A stretch of 64,000 nt of DNA from an uncultured Saprospiraceae bacterium (GCA_937995755.1 CALKJD010000050.1:1-64000), one strand, 5' to 3'. Positions 20,365 to 29,936 are shown, numbered from the stretch's first letter. Notes: generated by a model from the sequence alone, not told the origin. Numbers and translations are program-made.

Positions 20365-20380
20365 GAATAGTTTGTAGTAT

Positions 20381-21886
20381 TTACAAACCAAAAGCATAAT
20401 AATATTCTCCTGGAATATATTCATATATTCCTTCGAACATCACCCCACCTTCTTTCTTTTCGAGTCTGCTTATTAACTCATCTCGATTAGTAATCGATCG
20501 ACCATCCATCTTAGTTATGATGAATCCTTCTTTCATATTAGTATGTTTTTTGAGCTTACCTGCGTATAGTTTGTTGACTTTTACGCCTCCTTCAATATCG
20601 AGTTTTTTTGCAGTAGATTTATCGATATCTTCCAATTCTGCACCTATAATAGATAAGACCTTCTTATGTTCTTTCTCTAGCAAGTTCAGGTTCCCTTCAG
20701 TATTAATTAGAGTAACATCGATGTCTTTGTCTTTCCCTTCTCTATTTACAGTGATTTGTATTTTATCACCAGGCCTATACTGAGCTATAGTAGCTTGCAA
20801 ATCAGGAGAAGATTTGATCATATGGCCATCCACTTTTGTTATTACGTCACCTTGCTCTATTCCTGCTTTTCGTGCAGCACTATTTACTAAAAAGCTATCT
20901 ACATATGCACCTTCATTGATACTAAGATTTTTGTCCTTGGCTAGATTTCCATCTACAGACCTAATCATTACGCCTAATACGCCTCGCTGTACTACTCCGT
21001 AAGTGAGTAGATCTTCTACCACTTTGTTGACTATATTAGATGGTACGGCAAAGCCATAACCAGAATAGCTTCCTGTAGGGCTTGCTATAGCTGTGTTGAT
21101 TCCTATTAGTCCGCCGTCTAGATTGACTAGTGCCCCTCCGCTGTTTCCAGGGTTGATCGCAGCATCGGTTTGGATAAATGATTCTACCGCAAATTTTTCC
21201 TTCAGTAAGTTAATGTTTCTGCCTTTGGCGCTGACGATACCCGCAGTTACGGTGGAGTTGAGCCCCATTGGATTTCCGAATGCTAAGACCCATTCGCCTA
21301 TTTTAATATCCTCACTATTTACCATTGGTACAGTAGGAAGATTATTAGCCTTGATCTGTAAGAGTGCTAGATCTGTAGATGGATCAGTACCCACTACATA
21401 CGCTTTATATGTCCTATTGTCGTGAAGGGTTACCTCCAGATCATCGGCATCAGCTACCACATGATTATTAGTGACTATGTATCCATCTTTGTTGATGATT
21501 ACACCAGATCCAGTACCTACACGAGGTCGGTTAGGCGATTGTCTTGGAGCATCAAATCTATAATACTGTGGTCCAAAGAATTCTTTGAATGGATCAGGTA
21601 GATTTCTTGGAATGCTATTTCTGTTTTGTGGAATGGCATCACTGGTTTGAGTGTTTTTGATGTGTACCACAGCGTCTAATACATTGTCCACAGTATTAGT
21701 GAATGTAAGAGGTTTTATCTTGCCATCGTCATCGAGTGTCATTACTGCACTCTTTCCATTAGGCGAGGTAATGTGTTCTATTTTGATTGTGTTTTCTCGA
21801 TTGGATATCGTGTAATGATATACTCCTATACATAGTATCATACCTAATATAGAAGCTACTATCGATTTGAAATTCATAGTGCTCAT
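20381..21886 (-). CDS. degP: Periplasmic serine protease, Do/HtrA family
   Basis: The protein has 501 residues. An N-terminal membrane or signal segment (about 6-25) is followed by the trypsin-like domain with triad H142 (VTNNHVV), D172 (STDLALL) and S249 (PGNSGGALV). PDZ1 covers about 300-385 (GVLGVMIRSVDG) and a second PDZ-like domain about 410-495. The family degrades or refolds damaged envelope proteins. It is the last gene of a minus-strand group with YfdX-like, small and Hsp20 genes, which supports a protein-stress role. The linker between membrane segment and protease domain is rich in Pro, Arg and Asn (about 85-122). Confidence 0.93.
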   Translation of the reverse strand: MSTMNFKSIVASILGMILCIGVYHYTISNRENTIKIEHITSPNGKSAVMTLDDDGKIKPLTFTNTVDNVLDAVVHIKNTQTSDAIPQNRNSIPRNLPDPFKEFFGPQYYRFDAPRQSPNRPRVGTGSGVIINKDGYIVTNNHVVADADDLEVTLHDNRTYKAYVVGTDPSTDLALLQIKANNLPTVPMVNSEDIKIGEWVLAFGNPMGLNSTVTAGIVSAKGRNINLLKEKFAVESFIQTDAAINPGNSGGALVNLDGGLIGINTAIASPTGSYSGYGFAVPSNIVNKVVEDLLTYGVVQRGVLGVMIRSVDGNLAKDKNLSINEGAYVDSFLVNSAARKAGIEQGDVITKVDGHMIKSSPDLQATIAQYRPGDKIQITVNREGKDKDIDVTLINTEGNLNLLEKEHKKVLSIIGAELEDIDKSTAKKLDIEGGVKVNKLYAGKLKKHTNMKEGFIITKMDGRSITNRDELISRLEKKEGGVMFEGIYEYIPGEYYYAFGL

Positions 21887-21926
21887 ATTTTAAATATTTT
21901 AAATTGATCTATTTTAGTTAAGCGAA

Positions 21927-22103
21927 TTATTTTGGATTGTAATCTATGTTAAGATCTTTTACTATAGTATCAAGATAACTTTGATTGACTTCTACTGGAA
22001 TGGGTAGGAATTCAAAATATACCTCATAGCAATCTTGTGATTTTGGTTTTATTTTTAGGATGCCGCCTTTGCTAGTATTCTGTATTTTATTGTAAGTTTT
22101 CAT
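21927..22103 (-). CDS. Small hypothetical protein between YfdX and DegP
   Basis: The 58-residue frame starts at the ATG at 22103 (MKTYNKIQN). An upstream in-frame ATG at 22169 would overlap the YfdX gene and is less likely. It begins 10 bp after the YfdX stop and ends 40 bp before degP, so co-transcription is likely. It is hydrophilic with no signal peptide or known motif (LKIKPKSQDCYEVYFEFLPI). I do not recognise it. Another small ORF pair lies upstream of YfdX. Confidence 0.5.
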   Translation of the reverse strand: MKTYNKIQNTSKGGILKIKPKSQDCYEVYFEFLPIPVEVNQSYLDTIVKDLNIDYNPK

Positions 22104-22113
22104 GATCAAAGCA

Positions 22114-23079
22114 TTATGAATTATTAGAGGTGTTGACCTCATATTTGCTTCTGTTTTGTACAATTGCATCTATGGTGTTTCTTACTTCTTTCTTAAATGC
22201 TGTGGTGCCTATTGCTTTCATCGTCTGGTCTACCATATTAGTGATTTCATCAGAAGATACTTTGTCAATATGGCCTAGTTCATATGCTGTGTGAGTTTGC
22301 TTTTTAGCATGGGTTAGAAGTAATCGTCTCTTTTCTATGGCGTCAGTATTGCTAGAGTCTATGTTGAGAGCTTCTTCTAGTAATACCTCTGCTCTCATGC
22401 TTGGTAGAGAGATATATTGCTTACTCACTATTAATGTATTCAGTACGGTGTTTAGTCGTTCACTCGCGGTCTTGTAGTTATTTTTTTCGATAGCTGCAAG
22501 CGCACCTTTTAATGCATCCGGATAGGTGCTTATAGGAATGTTAGTCGTTTCGATTCTCACTTCACTGATGAGAGACTCTAATTCCTGTCGCGCAAGATGA
22601 AATTTATTTTCCTCTAAAGCTTTTATTATACTTTGCTTTATAAGTTTGATTGCGCCTAAGTCGCTATCCAAGTCATCAGTCCTGACGACACGACTGATTG
22701 GTACGGATGTCATTTTAGGATTACGTAGGGCAACTGTTTCTAGTTTGCCTAATGCGCCTCCGATAAAGTCTATAGCCATGCTAGAGTTGCTTTTGTCAAT
22801 GGCATCTATAGCTTGCTGAGTCATTTCTACGGCTTCTATACCGTCTGAAATTAGTTCTGCTGATTTGTCATCGATATCTAATAGTACTTTAGATTGCACT
22901 CGATTCTCTAAGGCATCTTTAGGCATGCCGATGTCATCCAGAGCTGTTTTTTCGATGGGATCTAGAGCTTGTATATTACTTGCAACCTTTGATAGTTGTT
23001 GAGCTAACAGATTGCTAGAGAGTACGGAGATGAGGAATACTCCGATAAGAAATTTTATTTGAGTTTTCATAATTTTCAT
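22114..23079 (-). CDS. YfdX-family secreted protein
   Basis: The protein has 321 residues with a signal peptide ending near NLLAQQ. The body is helical with repeated patterns such as AIDAIDKSNSSMAIDFIGGALGKLE and ALAAIEKNNYKTASERLN, characteristic of the YfdX family (PF10938). Family members are periplasmic, some described with chaperone-like behaviour and acid or stress links. The position between Hsp20 and DegP genes fits an envelope-stress role. A second in-frame ATG lies at 23070. The exact function is not established. Confidence 0.7.
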   Translation of the reverse strand: MKIMKTQIKFLIGVFLISVLSSNLLAQQLSKVASNIQALDPIEKTALDDIGMPKDALENRVQSKVLLDIDDKSAELISDGIEAVEMTQQAIDAIDKSNSSMAIDFIGGALGKLETVALRNPKMTSVPISRVVRTDDLDSDLGAIKLIKQSIIKALEENKFHLARQELESLISEVRIETTNIPISTYPDALKGALAAIEKNNYKTASERLNTVLNTLIVSKQYISLPSMRAEVLLEEALNIDSSNTDAIEKRRLLLTHAKKQTHTAYELGHIDKVSSDEITNMVDQTMKAIGTTAFKKEVRNTIDAIVQNRSKYEVNTSNNS

Positions 23080-23129
23080 TTTTTGAATGATTAGGAAATT
23101 TACTTGACTGTTGGGTTGTCAATGGTCAA

Positions 23130-23297
23130 TCATAAGTGGGATTCATATATTTTCTCTGGATTTTCTAAGAAGATGGATCCAGACTCATACATGACCTTGG
23201 TAGACCTCAATGGTATTTCAGTCTCATAGAGATTGTCAGGAGTGACCAATGTGACATACCCGTCAGAATTTAATTTTTTGACTTTAAAGTAATTCAT
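23130..23297 (-). CDS. Small hypothetical protein (55 aa)
   Basis: The frame runs from ATG 23297 to TGA 23130. The product starts MNYFKVKKLNSDGYVTLV and ends ENPEKIYESHL. It is hydrophilic with no cysteine and no membrane segment. It lies on the same strand as its neighbours and 29 bp after the next small ORF. Both small proteins end in a similar NPE-(K/Q)-(I/L)-Y motif, which suggests a shared short module. The function is unknown. Confidence 0.45.
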   Translation of the reverse strand: MNYFKVKKLNSDGYVTLVTPDNLYETEIPLRSTKVMYESGSIFLENPEKIYESHL

Positions 23298-23326
23298 AGT
23301 TGATCTCAAAATTGTATTATACCATA

Positions 23327-23491
23327 TTACAAATGCAGATATAATTGCTCTGGATTTGTAATTTTAATTATTCCATTTTCGAGCATCTTCCTTGCCGATC
23401 TCTTCGACATTTCCACTATTGATTTATTAATTGAAGAGAGCAGTTTGATTTTGTTAGGTTTAGATTCTCCTACTATTTTATATGCTGCCAT
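23327..23491 (-). CDS. Small basic hypothetical protein (54 aa)
   Basis: The frame runs from ATG 23491 to TAA 23327. The product is basic and probably helical (KLLSSINKSIVEMSKRSARK) and ends with ITNPEQLYLHL. It lies between the Hsp20 gene and another small ORF with a similar NPE..Y tail. I do not recognise it. The tandem placement on one strand in a stress-gene group is the main support for both being real. Confidence 0.45.
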   Translation of the reverse strand: MAAYKIVGESKPNKIKLLSSINKSIVEMSKRSARKMLENGIIKITNPEQLYLHL

Positions 23492-23607
23492 GATATTCCT
23501 ATTTTATAAGATGAACAATAAATTAGTGAGCCAGTTTCGTATGGCTATTTAACCCTCGATTAACAAGTGAATTGGATTAGTGTAGTTCCAAAGAAGTGTC
23601 CTTAGAC

Positions 23608-24039
23608 TTACCTAATCTTAATCTGTCTTGGGGGTTTTGATTTAGCCTCGTCTCTTTTAGGCATCGCAATAGACAAGATGCCATCGTGACATTGAGCGGA
23701 TATTTTGTCAATATCTATTGTATCCGAAAGTGAAAATGATTTGGAGAAACTATTTTTCGAAAACTCCTTTAAGAGATATCCATTTTCATTAGTCTCTTTC
23801 TCATTTTGGGTTGAATTAGATACAATAAGTGTCTTTTTATCCACTTTAATATCAAAATCTTCCTTTTGATAACCAGGAACTGAGAGTTCTATTAGATATT
23901 GGTCATCTTTTTCGATGATATTTGTTTTGGGTAGAATCATGTTTGTACCCTTCATAAATTCATTGCCAAACCACTCTTCGATTACGTTTGAGAGCATTGG
24001 CTTTTTGACACCATTTGGTGCTAATGCTAAAGCTGTCAT
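23608..24039 (-). CDS. Small heat-shock protein, Hsp20/alpha-crystallin family
   Basis: I chose the ATG at 24039 (143 residues, MTALALAPNG) over an upstream in-frame ATG at 24072, because the shorter form matches family starts. The alpha-crystallin domain covers about 38-130: IIEKDDQYLIELSVPGYQKEDF, VSNSTQNEKE, the R/K-EFSKNSFSKSFSL strand and DGILSIAMPK. A basic tail (RQIKIR) ends with the I-x-I anchoring motif. It is an ATP-independent holdase for unfolding proteins in the cytoplasm. It heads the stress group that continues to YfdX and DegP. Confidence 0.92.
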   Translation of the reverse strand: MTALALAPNGVKKPMLSNVIEEWFGNEFMKGTNMILPKTNIIEKDDQYLIELSVPGYQKEDFDIKVDKKTLIVSNSTQNEKETNENGYLLKEFSKNSFSKSFSLSDTIDIDKISAQCHDGILSIAMPKRDEAKSKPPRQIKIR

Positions 24040-24174
24040 AATTAAACATTTTAGGTTTAAGAATAAAATCACGTTGATAGATTCATCAATCTATACTTCA
24101 TTTTGTACAAAAAAAATACCAGTGCGTAGATTCTGACAATTTTTCATATCTGTTATTGTTGAACGTTTTATTCT

Positions 24175-24200
24175 TGACATTTTTTCATGAAAAAATGTCA
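24175..24200. repeat. Perfect 26-bp palindrome upstream of Hsp20 gene
   Basis: TGACATTTTTTCA is followed directly by its exact reverse complement, with 13-bp arms and no spacer. It is followed by TTTTTT on the plus strand. It lies 136 bp upstream of the Hsp20 start and just downstream of the hybrid kinase gene. It could be a terminator-like cruciform or a dimeric repressor site. Confidence 0.6.
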
Positions 24201-24266
24201 TTTTTTAGAATATTTAACAAAGAACTATTTGCAAGTAGTATCCAATAACTACAACGAAATTTTCTA

Positions 24267-26012
24267 TTAGTCTTCCTTTCTATAGGATTTGAGTAATTGG
24301 TATAAGTCAGAAGGGTTGAAGGGTTTGCTTATGTGTCCATTCATACCAAATTTTTTAATTTTGATTTTCACATCCATAGATACAGATGCAGACAAGGCAA
24401 AAATTGGAATTGTTTTATTATGCTCGGAAGTACTTGTTCGGATTGCCATAGACGAATCGAATCCATTCATTACTGGCATTTGGAGATCCATTAATATGAG
24501 ATCAAAATCATTTTCGCTGGCTTTTTCTACACCTATAGCTCCATTTTCGGCGATAGTGTAGGCAATATCCCACTTTTTAAGGAAACGCTCAATGACCATG
24601 ATATTCATCTTGAAATCTTCTACTACTAGTATGTTGAGGCCTTTTAGACTCGTAAAGTTAGGAGGGGTATTGACATAGCTTGGTATGGTGTCTAGACCCT
24701 GACTGCTTTTCTCGAATCTAATATCGAATGAGAAAACAGATCCTTCATCTTCCTTGCTTTTTACAGCTAGTTCAGAATTCATTAATTCAAGCAGCTTTTT
24801 TGATATGGCTAACCCCAGGCCAGTTCCTCCATATTTCCGAGTGGTATTAGAGTTGGCTTGGGTAAACGATTCAAATATACTATCAAGTTTATTACCTGGA
24901 ATACCAATGCCAGTATCTATGATTTCAAAGTAAATATGAATGTCTTTAGTCGTTTGTGAGATCGTTTTTATATTTAAAGTTACTATCCCTTCCTCAGTGA
25001 ATTTTACAGCATTACTAACTAAGTTAGTTAATATTTGGAATAGCCTCATACTATCTCCCAATAGTAATTCCGAGATATCGTTTTCAAAGTTTATTCTAAA
25101 ATCTATTCTTTTCTCTATTGCTTTTTGATAAAAGATACTTTGTAACCCCTGGACTATATGATTAAGGTTAAAATCATTGATATCTAGCTCTAATGCTCCA
25201 GATTCTATTTTATTGAAATCCAGAATATCATTAATAAGTCCAAGTAAATGTTCGGATGAGAATTTTAGAGCATTAAGATTTTTAAGTTGATAAGGTTTTG
25301 GTTTTTCTAATAATAATAGATGACTAATGCCAATCACTGCATTAAGTGGCGTTCTAATTTCATGCGACATTGTCGATAAGAATTCAGCCTTTGCTTTATT
25401 TGCTTTTGATTCTTTATCTCTCGAAAGGATAAGATCTTTTTCTATTTGTTTGAGTCTAGTAATATCTACTATACTACCTATAGTCCCTTCCAGCCAGCCA
25501 TCTTTGTTGCTTAGTACTTTGAGCGAAACTTCTATCCATTTCTTTTCACCCTTAGGGTTGGTGTAGTATGTAACTTTTTTGAAGGTTTGGTCTCCTATCT
25601 CTTTAAAGTTAACTTCGCCAAAAATACTGACATTCGATTCACTTTTGAAGTATTCAGAATAATGCTTTCCTATACTTTCGCTTACAGAAAGTCCTGTAAA
25701 TGATTTCCATGCTGGATTGAGATAAGTCCAATTTCCATTAATGTCAGTTTCAAATATTATTTCATTTATGTTACTTACGACTCTGTTTAATTGATTAGTA
25801 ATTGTATTTACATTTTGAAGAAGCTTTTTGTTAGAATCATATAACTCTTGAGAACTTTTTTCTACAATAGTTTCAAGATGTGTAATATCACTATCGTAGT
25901 CTTCGTAAGCACTTTCGATCTGATTGAGTAACGGCTCTAATTCTAGAATTTTATCTGCTGATAAATTCATTTTTTTCAGTTGCCGCCTTAATAGTCTGTG
26001 CCTCTTCTTCAT
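24267..26012 (-). CDS. Hybrid sensor histidine kinase (PAS-HisKA-HATPase-receiver)
   Basis: The protein has 581 residues, is cytoplasmic and has no membrane segment. An N-terminal coiled coil (about 10-75) is followed by a PAS domain (80-190, NEIIFETDINGNWTYLNPAW). The HisKA H-box has H217 (FLSTMSHEIRTPLNAV). The HATPase has N and G boxes (FTQANSNTTRKYGGTGLGL). The C-terminal receiver has D509 (LILMDLQMPVMNG). It overlaps the FIST-domain gene by 4 bp, so the FIST protein is probably its ligand-sensing partner. The final phosphate acceptor is not encoded next to it. Confidence 0.93.
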   Translation of the reverse strand: MKKRHRLLRRQLKKMNLSADKILELEPLLNQIESAYEDYDSDITHLETIVEKSSQELYDSNKKLLQNVNTITNQLNRVVSNINEIIFETDINGNWTYLNPAWKSFTGLSVSESIGKHYSEYFKSESNVSIFGEVNFKEIGDQTFKKVTYYTNPKGEKKWIEVSLKVLSNKDGWLEGTIGSIVDITRLKQIEKDLILSRDKESKANKAKAEFLSTMSHEIRTPLNAVIGISHLLLLEKPKPYQLKNLNALKFSSEHLLGLINDILDFNKIESGALELDINDFNLNHIVQGLQSIFYQKAIEKRIDFRINFENDISELLLGDSMRLFQILTNLVSNAVKFTEEGIVTLNIKTISQTTKDIHIYFEIIDTGIGIPGNKLDSIFESFTQANSNTTRKYGGTGLGLAISKKLLELMNSELAVKSKEDEGSVFSFDIRFEKSSQGLDTIPSYVNTPPNFTSLKGLNILVVEDFKMNIMVIERFLKKWDIAYTIAENGAIGVEKASENDFDLILMDLQMPVMNGFDSSMAIRTSTSEHNKTIPIFALSASVSMDVKIKIKKFGMNGHISKPFNPSDLYQLLKSYRKED

Positions 26013-27136
26013 TCAGCAAATGTAGTAATTGTCATGGTTTGATTGTGTAAAGTAGCTGGAGTATCTTTATTAAACGGTGCTATTTCTCCATATGAATAAA
26101 AACCAGTCATTGGCACCTGCTCCCCTAATACGTCTTTTACTACTTCAAGTTCTTCATCGACTAGCTGCTTTAGTACTAATCTTCGACCTACGCAACTCAC
26201 AAGAAGAGCAAATTGGCTTTCCTGGTCTATGATCTCTTTACTGATTATTGCAGATTCTTCCGCTCCATTGATTAGTCTATCTACATTCGCTTTCATCAAC
26301 CTTACATAAGACCCTTGGTGTATATTACCTGCAAAAGTTAAGCTTTGATCTTCTTCATTGATTCCTAAAATAGTTCGAACAACAGGAATTTTGTTTTCGT
26401 CGTCTCTCATGCTTAATGGAAATAGTAATCCTGAGCCAGGTAGTTCTGCGGCTTTGTCGCCTAAGAATGACTTATACAACTCTAAAGCAGGTTTTCCATC
26501 TAACTCATATAGCACGTTTTCTATAGATCGAGTCACTAGTCTCTCTACGCCAAAACTATCCCATCCTCCTTGTGAACCATAGCCAATCTTTAGATCTTTT
26601 CCGTATAAGCCTAATGCGACTATACAATTAGACAATTTTTCGCCGTTAGCGATTACAAATGTATGACCAAAAATGGCTCCATCGCCAGCTAGACCTCCTG
26701 TAACACTTACTCCTTTCGGTAATTCTGTATTGAGTCCTTTTACGAGTTCTGCGCCATTAACGTTGAGACCATCACTTAGTACTAAGATGTGGCGTAAATC
26801 TTCACCTTGTAAGTCATTGCTAAGAATCTTTCCAGCCTCTTTACTATTGGCTTTCACTGGACCTAAATTGAGGCTAGATAGTTTTAATTTTGTGGAATTG
26901 AATTGGATTGCTGTCAATGCGATAGTTGAGTCCATAACTTCATCACCCATTATTTCGCCTGCTGTTGAGCATCCGAACATCAATGATTCAGGGTATAAAG
27001 TAGTTAATTTTATTAATGTCTCGTCTTTATCTTCAAATGTGGGAGATATGAATAATATGAATAGCTCAGGCTGGAAGTCAATTATCATTGCATCGACTTC
27101 GTGAATAGCTTTTATACTCTTTTGGTATACTTCCAT
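26009..27136 (-). CDS. FIST-domain sensory protein
   Basis: The protein has 375 residues. The N-terminal FIST domain (about 25-215) shows SLMFGCSTAGEIMGDEVMDSTIALTAIQF and VTGGLAGDGAIFGHTFV. The FIST_C domain (about 215-360) includes ALELYKSFLGDK. FIST domains are proposed small-ligand sensors, possibly for amino acids, often paired with kinases or methyltransferases. The stop overlaps the start of the hybrid kinase (ATGA), which indicates translational coupling and a joint signalling unit. The ligand is unknown. Confidence 0.88.
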   Translation of the reverse strand: MEVYQKSIKAIHEVDAMIIDFQPELFILFISPTFEDKDETLIKLTTLYPESLMFGCSTAGEIMGDEVMDSTIALTAIQFNSTKLKLSSLNLGPVKANSKEAGKILSNDLQGEDLRHILVLSDGLNVNGAELVKGLNTELPKGVSVTGGLAGDGAIFGHTFVIANGEKLSNCIVALGLYGKDLKIGYGSQGGWDSFGVERLVTRSIENVLYELDGKPALELYKSFLGDKAAELPGSGLLFPLSMRDDENKIPVVRTILGINEEDQSLTFAGNIHQGSYVRLMKANVDRLINGAEESAIISKEIIDQESQFALLVSCVGRRLVLKQLVDEELEVVKDVLGEQVPMTGFYSYGEIAPFNKDTPATLHNQTMTITTFAE

Positions 27137-27282
27137 TAGGCACGTTTAATTATTTCATAAAAGTAATAATTATTACAAGTTATAGTTCTGTTGAAGTCCT
27201 GATTTGCTATCTATTTGCTATCTTCGAATTGCAATTGATCCTAATTTGAGTTATCACTAACTATAAAGTATAAATCGATATT

Positions 27283-29265
27283 ATGCGATCATTGATGTCT
27301 TCATTCTATTTTATTGCAATCATCATTTTTGTTTCTACTTCCTTCATTTCAGCCCAAGCGGTCGACGAGATGTTGTTGTCAAGGGTACATATCAATCCGA
27401 CATTCGAACATATAGCTGTTCATGTTGATATTATAGGAGATGATAATCTCAATAGTGAGATGCTCATAGAGTTTAGACCTCAAGGGTCTGCGGCGTTTCT
27501 TCCTGGTTCGCTTGTTATGAGAGCATATCCAGATATGGTAGTTGGTGATAGCTTGTTAAATATGAATTTTCACGCAGGCTCGGCTATGCACTTGATGCCT
27601 AATACAGAGTACGATTTGCGATTGACATTACAGGATTCTGATGGAGGAAGTCAGGTTATAGATACTAGTGCTTCTACAAATAAATTTCCTACTGTAGGAT
27701 CTTCTAATAACACTTTATATGTTGTCCCAGGTACAGGCGGTGGAGACGGTAGTATCGGTACTCCATTTCAAGGCATCCAAGCTGCTGTGTCTGCGGCGGT
27801 TGCAGGAGATATTATAGAAGTGTCTGATGGGCTGTATACTCCATTTGTATTAGACGAGAGCGGAACAGAAGATCTTCCTATTGTTATAAAATCTACGAAT
27901 CTTCACGGAGCTATAATCGATGGTAATAATACTTCGACAGCGGTAGTCACTATTGGTGTATTTGATGATTCTACTCGATATGTAATTATTGATGGGTTTG
28001 ATATCAAGAATGGAAAATGGGGTATAGATGCACAGAACACTCAGTACCTTGCGATCAAGAATAACAAGATCTCAGATGTTGACTTTGGTATATATAATCG
28101 CAGAGCTAACGGATGGGAACATGATCAATATATATTTAATAATGAGATCATTGGTAGAACATTATGGCCACAAACAAATGGCGAGATACCTGCTGAAAGA
28201 GGTGTAGATATAAGAGGAAATAGAAATGTAGTGAGTCATAATATGATTTCTGACTTTGGAGATGGTATATCTACAGATGGTCCACCGTATAAGATATCGT
28301 ATGCTTTGGATATACATCATAATGATATAACTAGAGTCGTAGATGATATCATTGAGATTGATGGTTCTATTTCTAATACAAGAGTTTATAATAATAGAGG
28401 ATATAATGGTCGAATGGGTGTAAGTGTAGCGCCAGTTTTTGGAGGTCCAGCATATATTTTTAGAAACGAATTTTATAATTTGAAATCTTCGGCTTTCAAA
28501 ATGAATCGACAGCCTGCGGGTCTAGTCATTGTCAATAACTCAGTGGTAAAACTTAATAGAGGCTTGACTAGTGATAATGGCTGGCAGAACACCGTATTTA
28601 AAAATAACGCCATTCTATCCAGTGAGTATGTATTTGAGGAATATGGATTGGTGGCTGGAAGCATAGACGATTGGAATTATAATGGATACAAATCATTAAG
28701 GTCTGGCACTTCTGGTGCACCTTGGTTCAAATGGGATAATATTAGATACAATAATATTGCAACAATCACATCAAGCGGTGTTACTGAAGCGAATTCCATT
28801 GGAATAGATTTTTCTGATTTCGTAGATGTATCGATGCCACAATCTTACGCTATTGAAGCACTCACTTCTGCAAATGATTTTCAACTTCCATTGGCTTCGA
28901 CTTTGATCGATGCCGGCGTAGCATTTGACAATGTTCTAGATCATGAACTTATAAATGGTAGTCCAGATATCGGAGCATATGAATTTGGGCAAATACCTAC
29001 TAGGTACGGCCATGATTTTAGTGAAGTATGCGATCGGCTGGATGTATCGTCGCGGACGTGGAATGGTTCTCATAACGAAGGATGGTATCATCCTGCTAAT
29101 TGGACACCTTGTGGAGTACCAATACATAGCACCGACGTTGTTATTCCAGGCGGTTTGCTAAGATATCCTTTTGTGAATGCCAATACTACGATATCAAATC
29201 TATATATATTAAATAACGGTAAACTTGATTTGATAGAAGGGACTGTGTTTAAAATCAGCAATTGA
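27283..29265 (+). CDS. Secreted right-handed beta-helix protein
   Basis: The protein has 660 residues with a signal peptide ending FISAQ. After an N-terminal beta domain (about 25-140), residues about 150-570 carry parallel beta-helix repeats of the NosD/pectate-lyase type (YVIIDGFDIKNGKWGIDAQN; YLAIKNNKISDVDFGIYN; GLVIVNNSVVKLNRG). PDIGAYEFG, a common end motif of such helices, follows. The last 80 residues (HPANWTPCGVPIHSTDVVIP) resemble a Bacteroidota cell-surface beta module. It may bind or cleave a polysaccharide, but no catalytic residues can be assigned. It is transcribed away from the FIST gene. Confidence 0.75.
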   Translation: MRSLMSSFYFIAIIIFVSTSFISAQAVDEMLLSRVHINPTFEHIAVHVDIIGDDNLNSEMLIEFRPQGSAAFLPGSLVMRAYPDMVVGDSLLNMNFHAGSAMHLMPNTEYDLRLTLQDSDGGSQVIDTSASTNKFPTVGSSNNTLYVVPGTGGGDGSIGTPFQGIQAAVSAAVAGDIIEVSDGLYTPFVLDESGTEDLPIVIKSTNLHGAIIDGNNTSTAVVTIGVFDDSTRYVIIDGFDIKNGKWGIDAQNTQYLAIKNNKISDVDFGIYNRRANGWEHDQYIFNNEIIGRTLWPQTNGEIPAERGVDIRGNRNVVSHNMISDFGDGISTDGPPYKISYALDIHHNDITRVVDDIIEIDGSISNTRVYNNRGYNGRMGVSVAPVFGGPAYIFRNEFYNLKSSAFKMNRQPAGLVIVNNSVVKLNRGLTSDNGWQNTVFKNNAILSSEYVFEEYGLVAGSIDDWNYNGYKSLRSGTSGAPWFKWDNIRYNNIATITSSGVTEANSIGIDFSDFVDVSMPQSYAIEALTSANDFQLPLASTLIDAGVAFDNVLDHELINGSPDIGAYEFGQIPTRYGHDFSEVCDRLDVSSRTWNGSHNEGWYHPANWTPCGVPIHSTDVVIPGGLLRYPFVNANTTISNLYILNNGKLDLIEGTVFKISN

Positions 29266-29329
29266 TTTATAGATATATGGTACTGTAAATAGATGAGTTA
29301 TTGGAAATGTAGAAGAATGAATCCAGTTA

Positions 29330-29364
29330 CAAAAAAAAGAGAGCGCCATTGAAAATGACGCTCT
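29330..29364 (-). terminator. Rho-independent terminator for the minus-strand CBS/HMA group
   Basis: 11-bp arms, 29340-29350 and 29354-29364 (one mismatch), form a GC-containing hairpin. Read on the minus strand it is followed by eight T residues (plus-strand A-run at 29331-29338). It lies 250 bp past the HMA gene stop. The rest of the gap 29266-29614 shows only a further 7-bp inverted repeat around TACCGTT (about 29531-29555). Confidence 0.7.
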
Positions 29365-29614
29365 AAAACCCCAAAAAACCAATAGTCTTGTATCCAATAT
29401 ACTGGATCAAAGGTTATTGATTTTCAGGTTTACTATATATACGAAAGCTTATAAGTGTATGGATGCTTTTTAAGCAGGATAAAGTGAAAGTTTATAATTA
29501 GATAACCTTCCTTATCCTAAAGGAATCTATTACCGTTTACATTCTGTCAACGGTAGTGTAATGCAATGAATGGTATGGTTAACTTGCTTTCAAAACATTG
29601 CAATACAGAAGTGA

Positions 29615-29881
29615 CTAGTTTTTGTCCAGTCGACCGATAGCACAGCTTACAAAACTTTTAGCGGTCTGCATTAAGGTGGAATCTCCTTCAGGGTATCCCA
29701 TTTTTGCTAATGTGTTTTTTACTTCTTCAACATGGTCGCTTGTAGCATCAGTCCAAGATATTTTCCCTTCTTCTATATCTATCTCTATATTACTTACTCC
29801 AGTAATATTGGATAACTTCTTCTGTATAGAATTAGCACATCCTCCACATTTTATATTCTGTACTGTTATTGAATTTGTCAT
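29615..29881 (-). CDS. Small heavy-metal-associated (HMA) domain protein
   Basis: I chose the ATG at 29881 (88 residues, MTNSITVQNIKC); the upstream in-frame ATG at 29950 would overlap the CBS gene. The ferredoxin-like HMA fold has the metal-binding CGGC (NIKCGGCANSIQKKL) at the loop, then GVSNIEIDIEEGKI. Such proteins carry Cu(I) or related ions to P-type ATPases. Copper supply fits the nearby cbb3 oxidase and CcoI genes. The C-terminal 20 residues extend beyond the usual 70-residue chaperone. Confidence 0.85.
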   Translation of the reverse strand: MTNSITVQNIKCGGCANSIQKKLSNITGVSNIEIDIEEGKISWTDATSDHVEEVKNTLAKMGYPEGDSTLMQTAKSFVSCAIGRLDKN

Positions 29882-29936
29882 GTCACTTTGATTTAGTGTG
29901 CCTATATAATGATTGGAAAGGCAAAAAGGTTTCAAC

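Noticed and set aside
24075-24088. TGAT-n6-ATCA near the Hsp20 start as another oxygen box
   Set aside because: The spacer is six bases rather than four, there is no partner 22 bp away and no -7 element at 33 bp.
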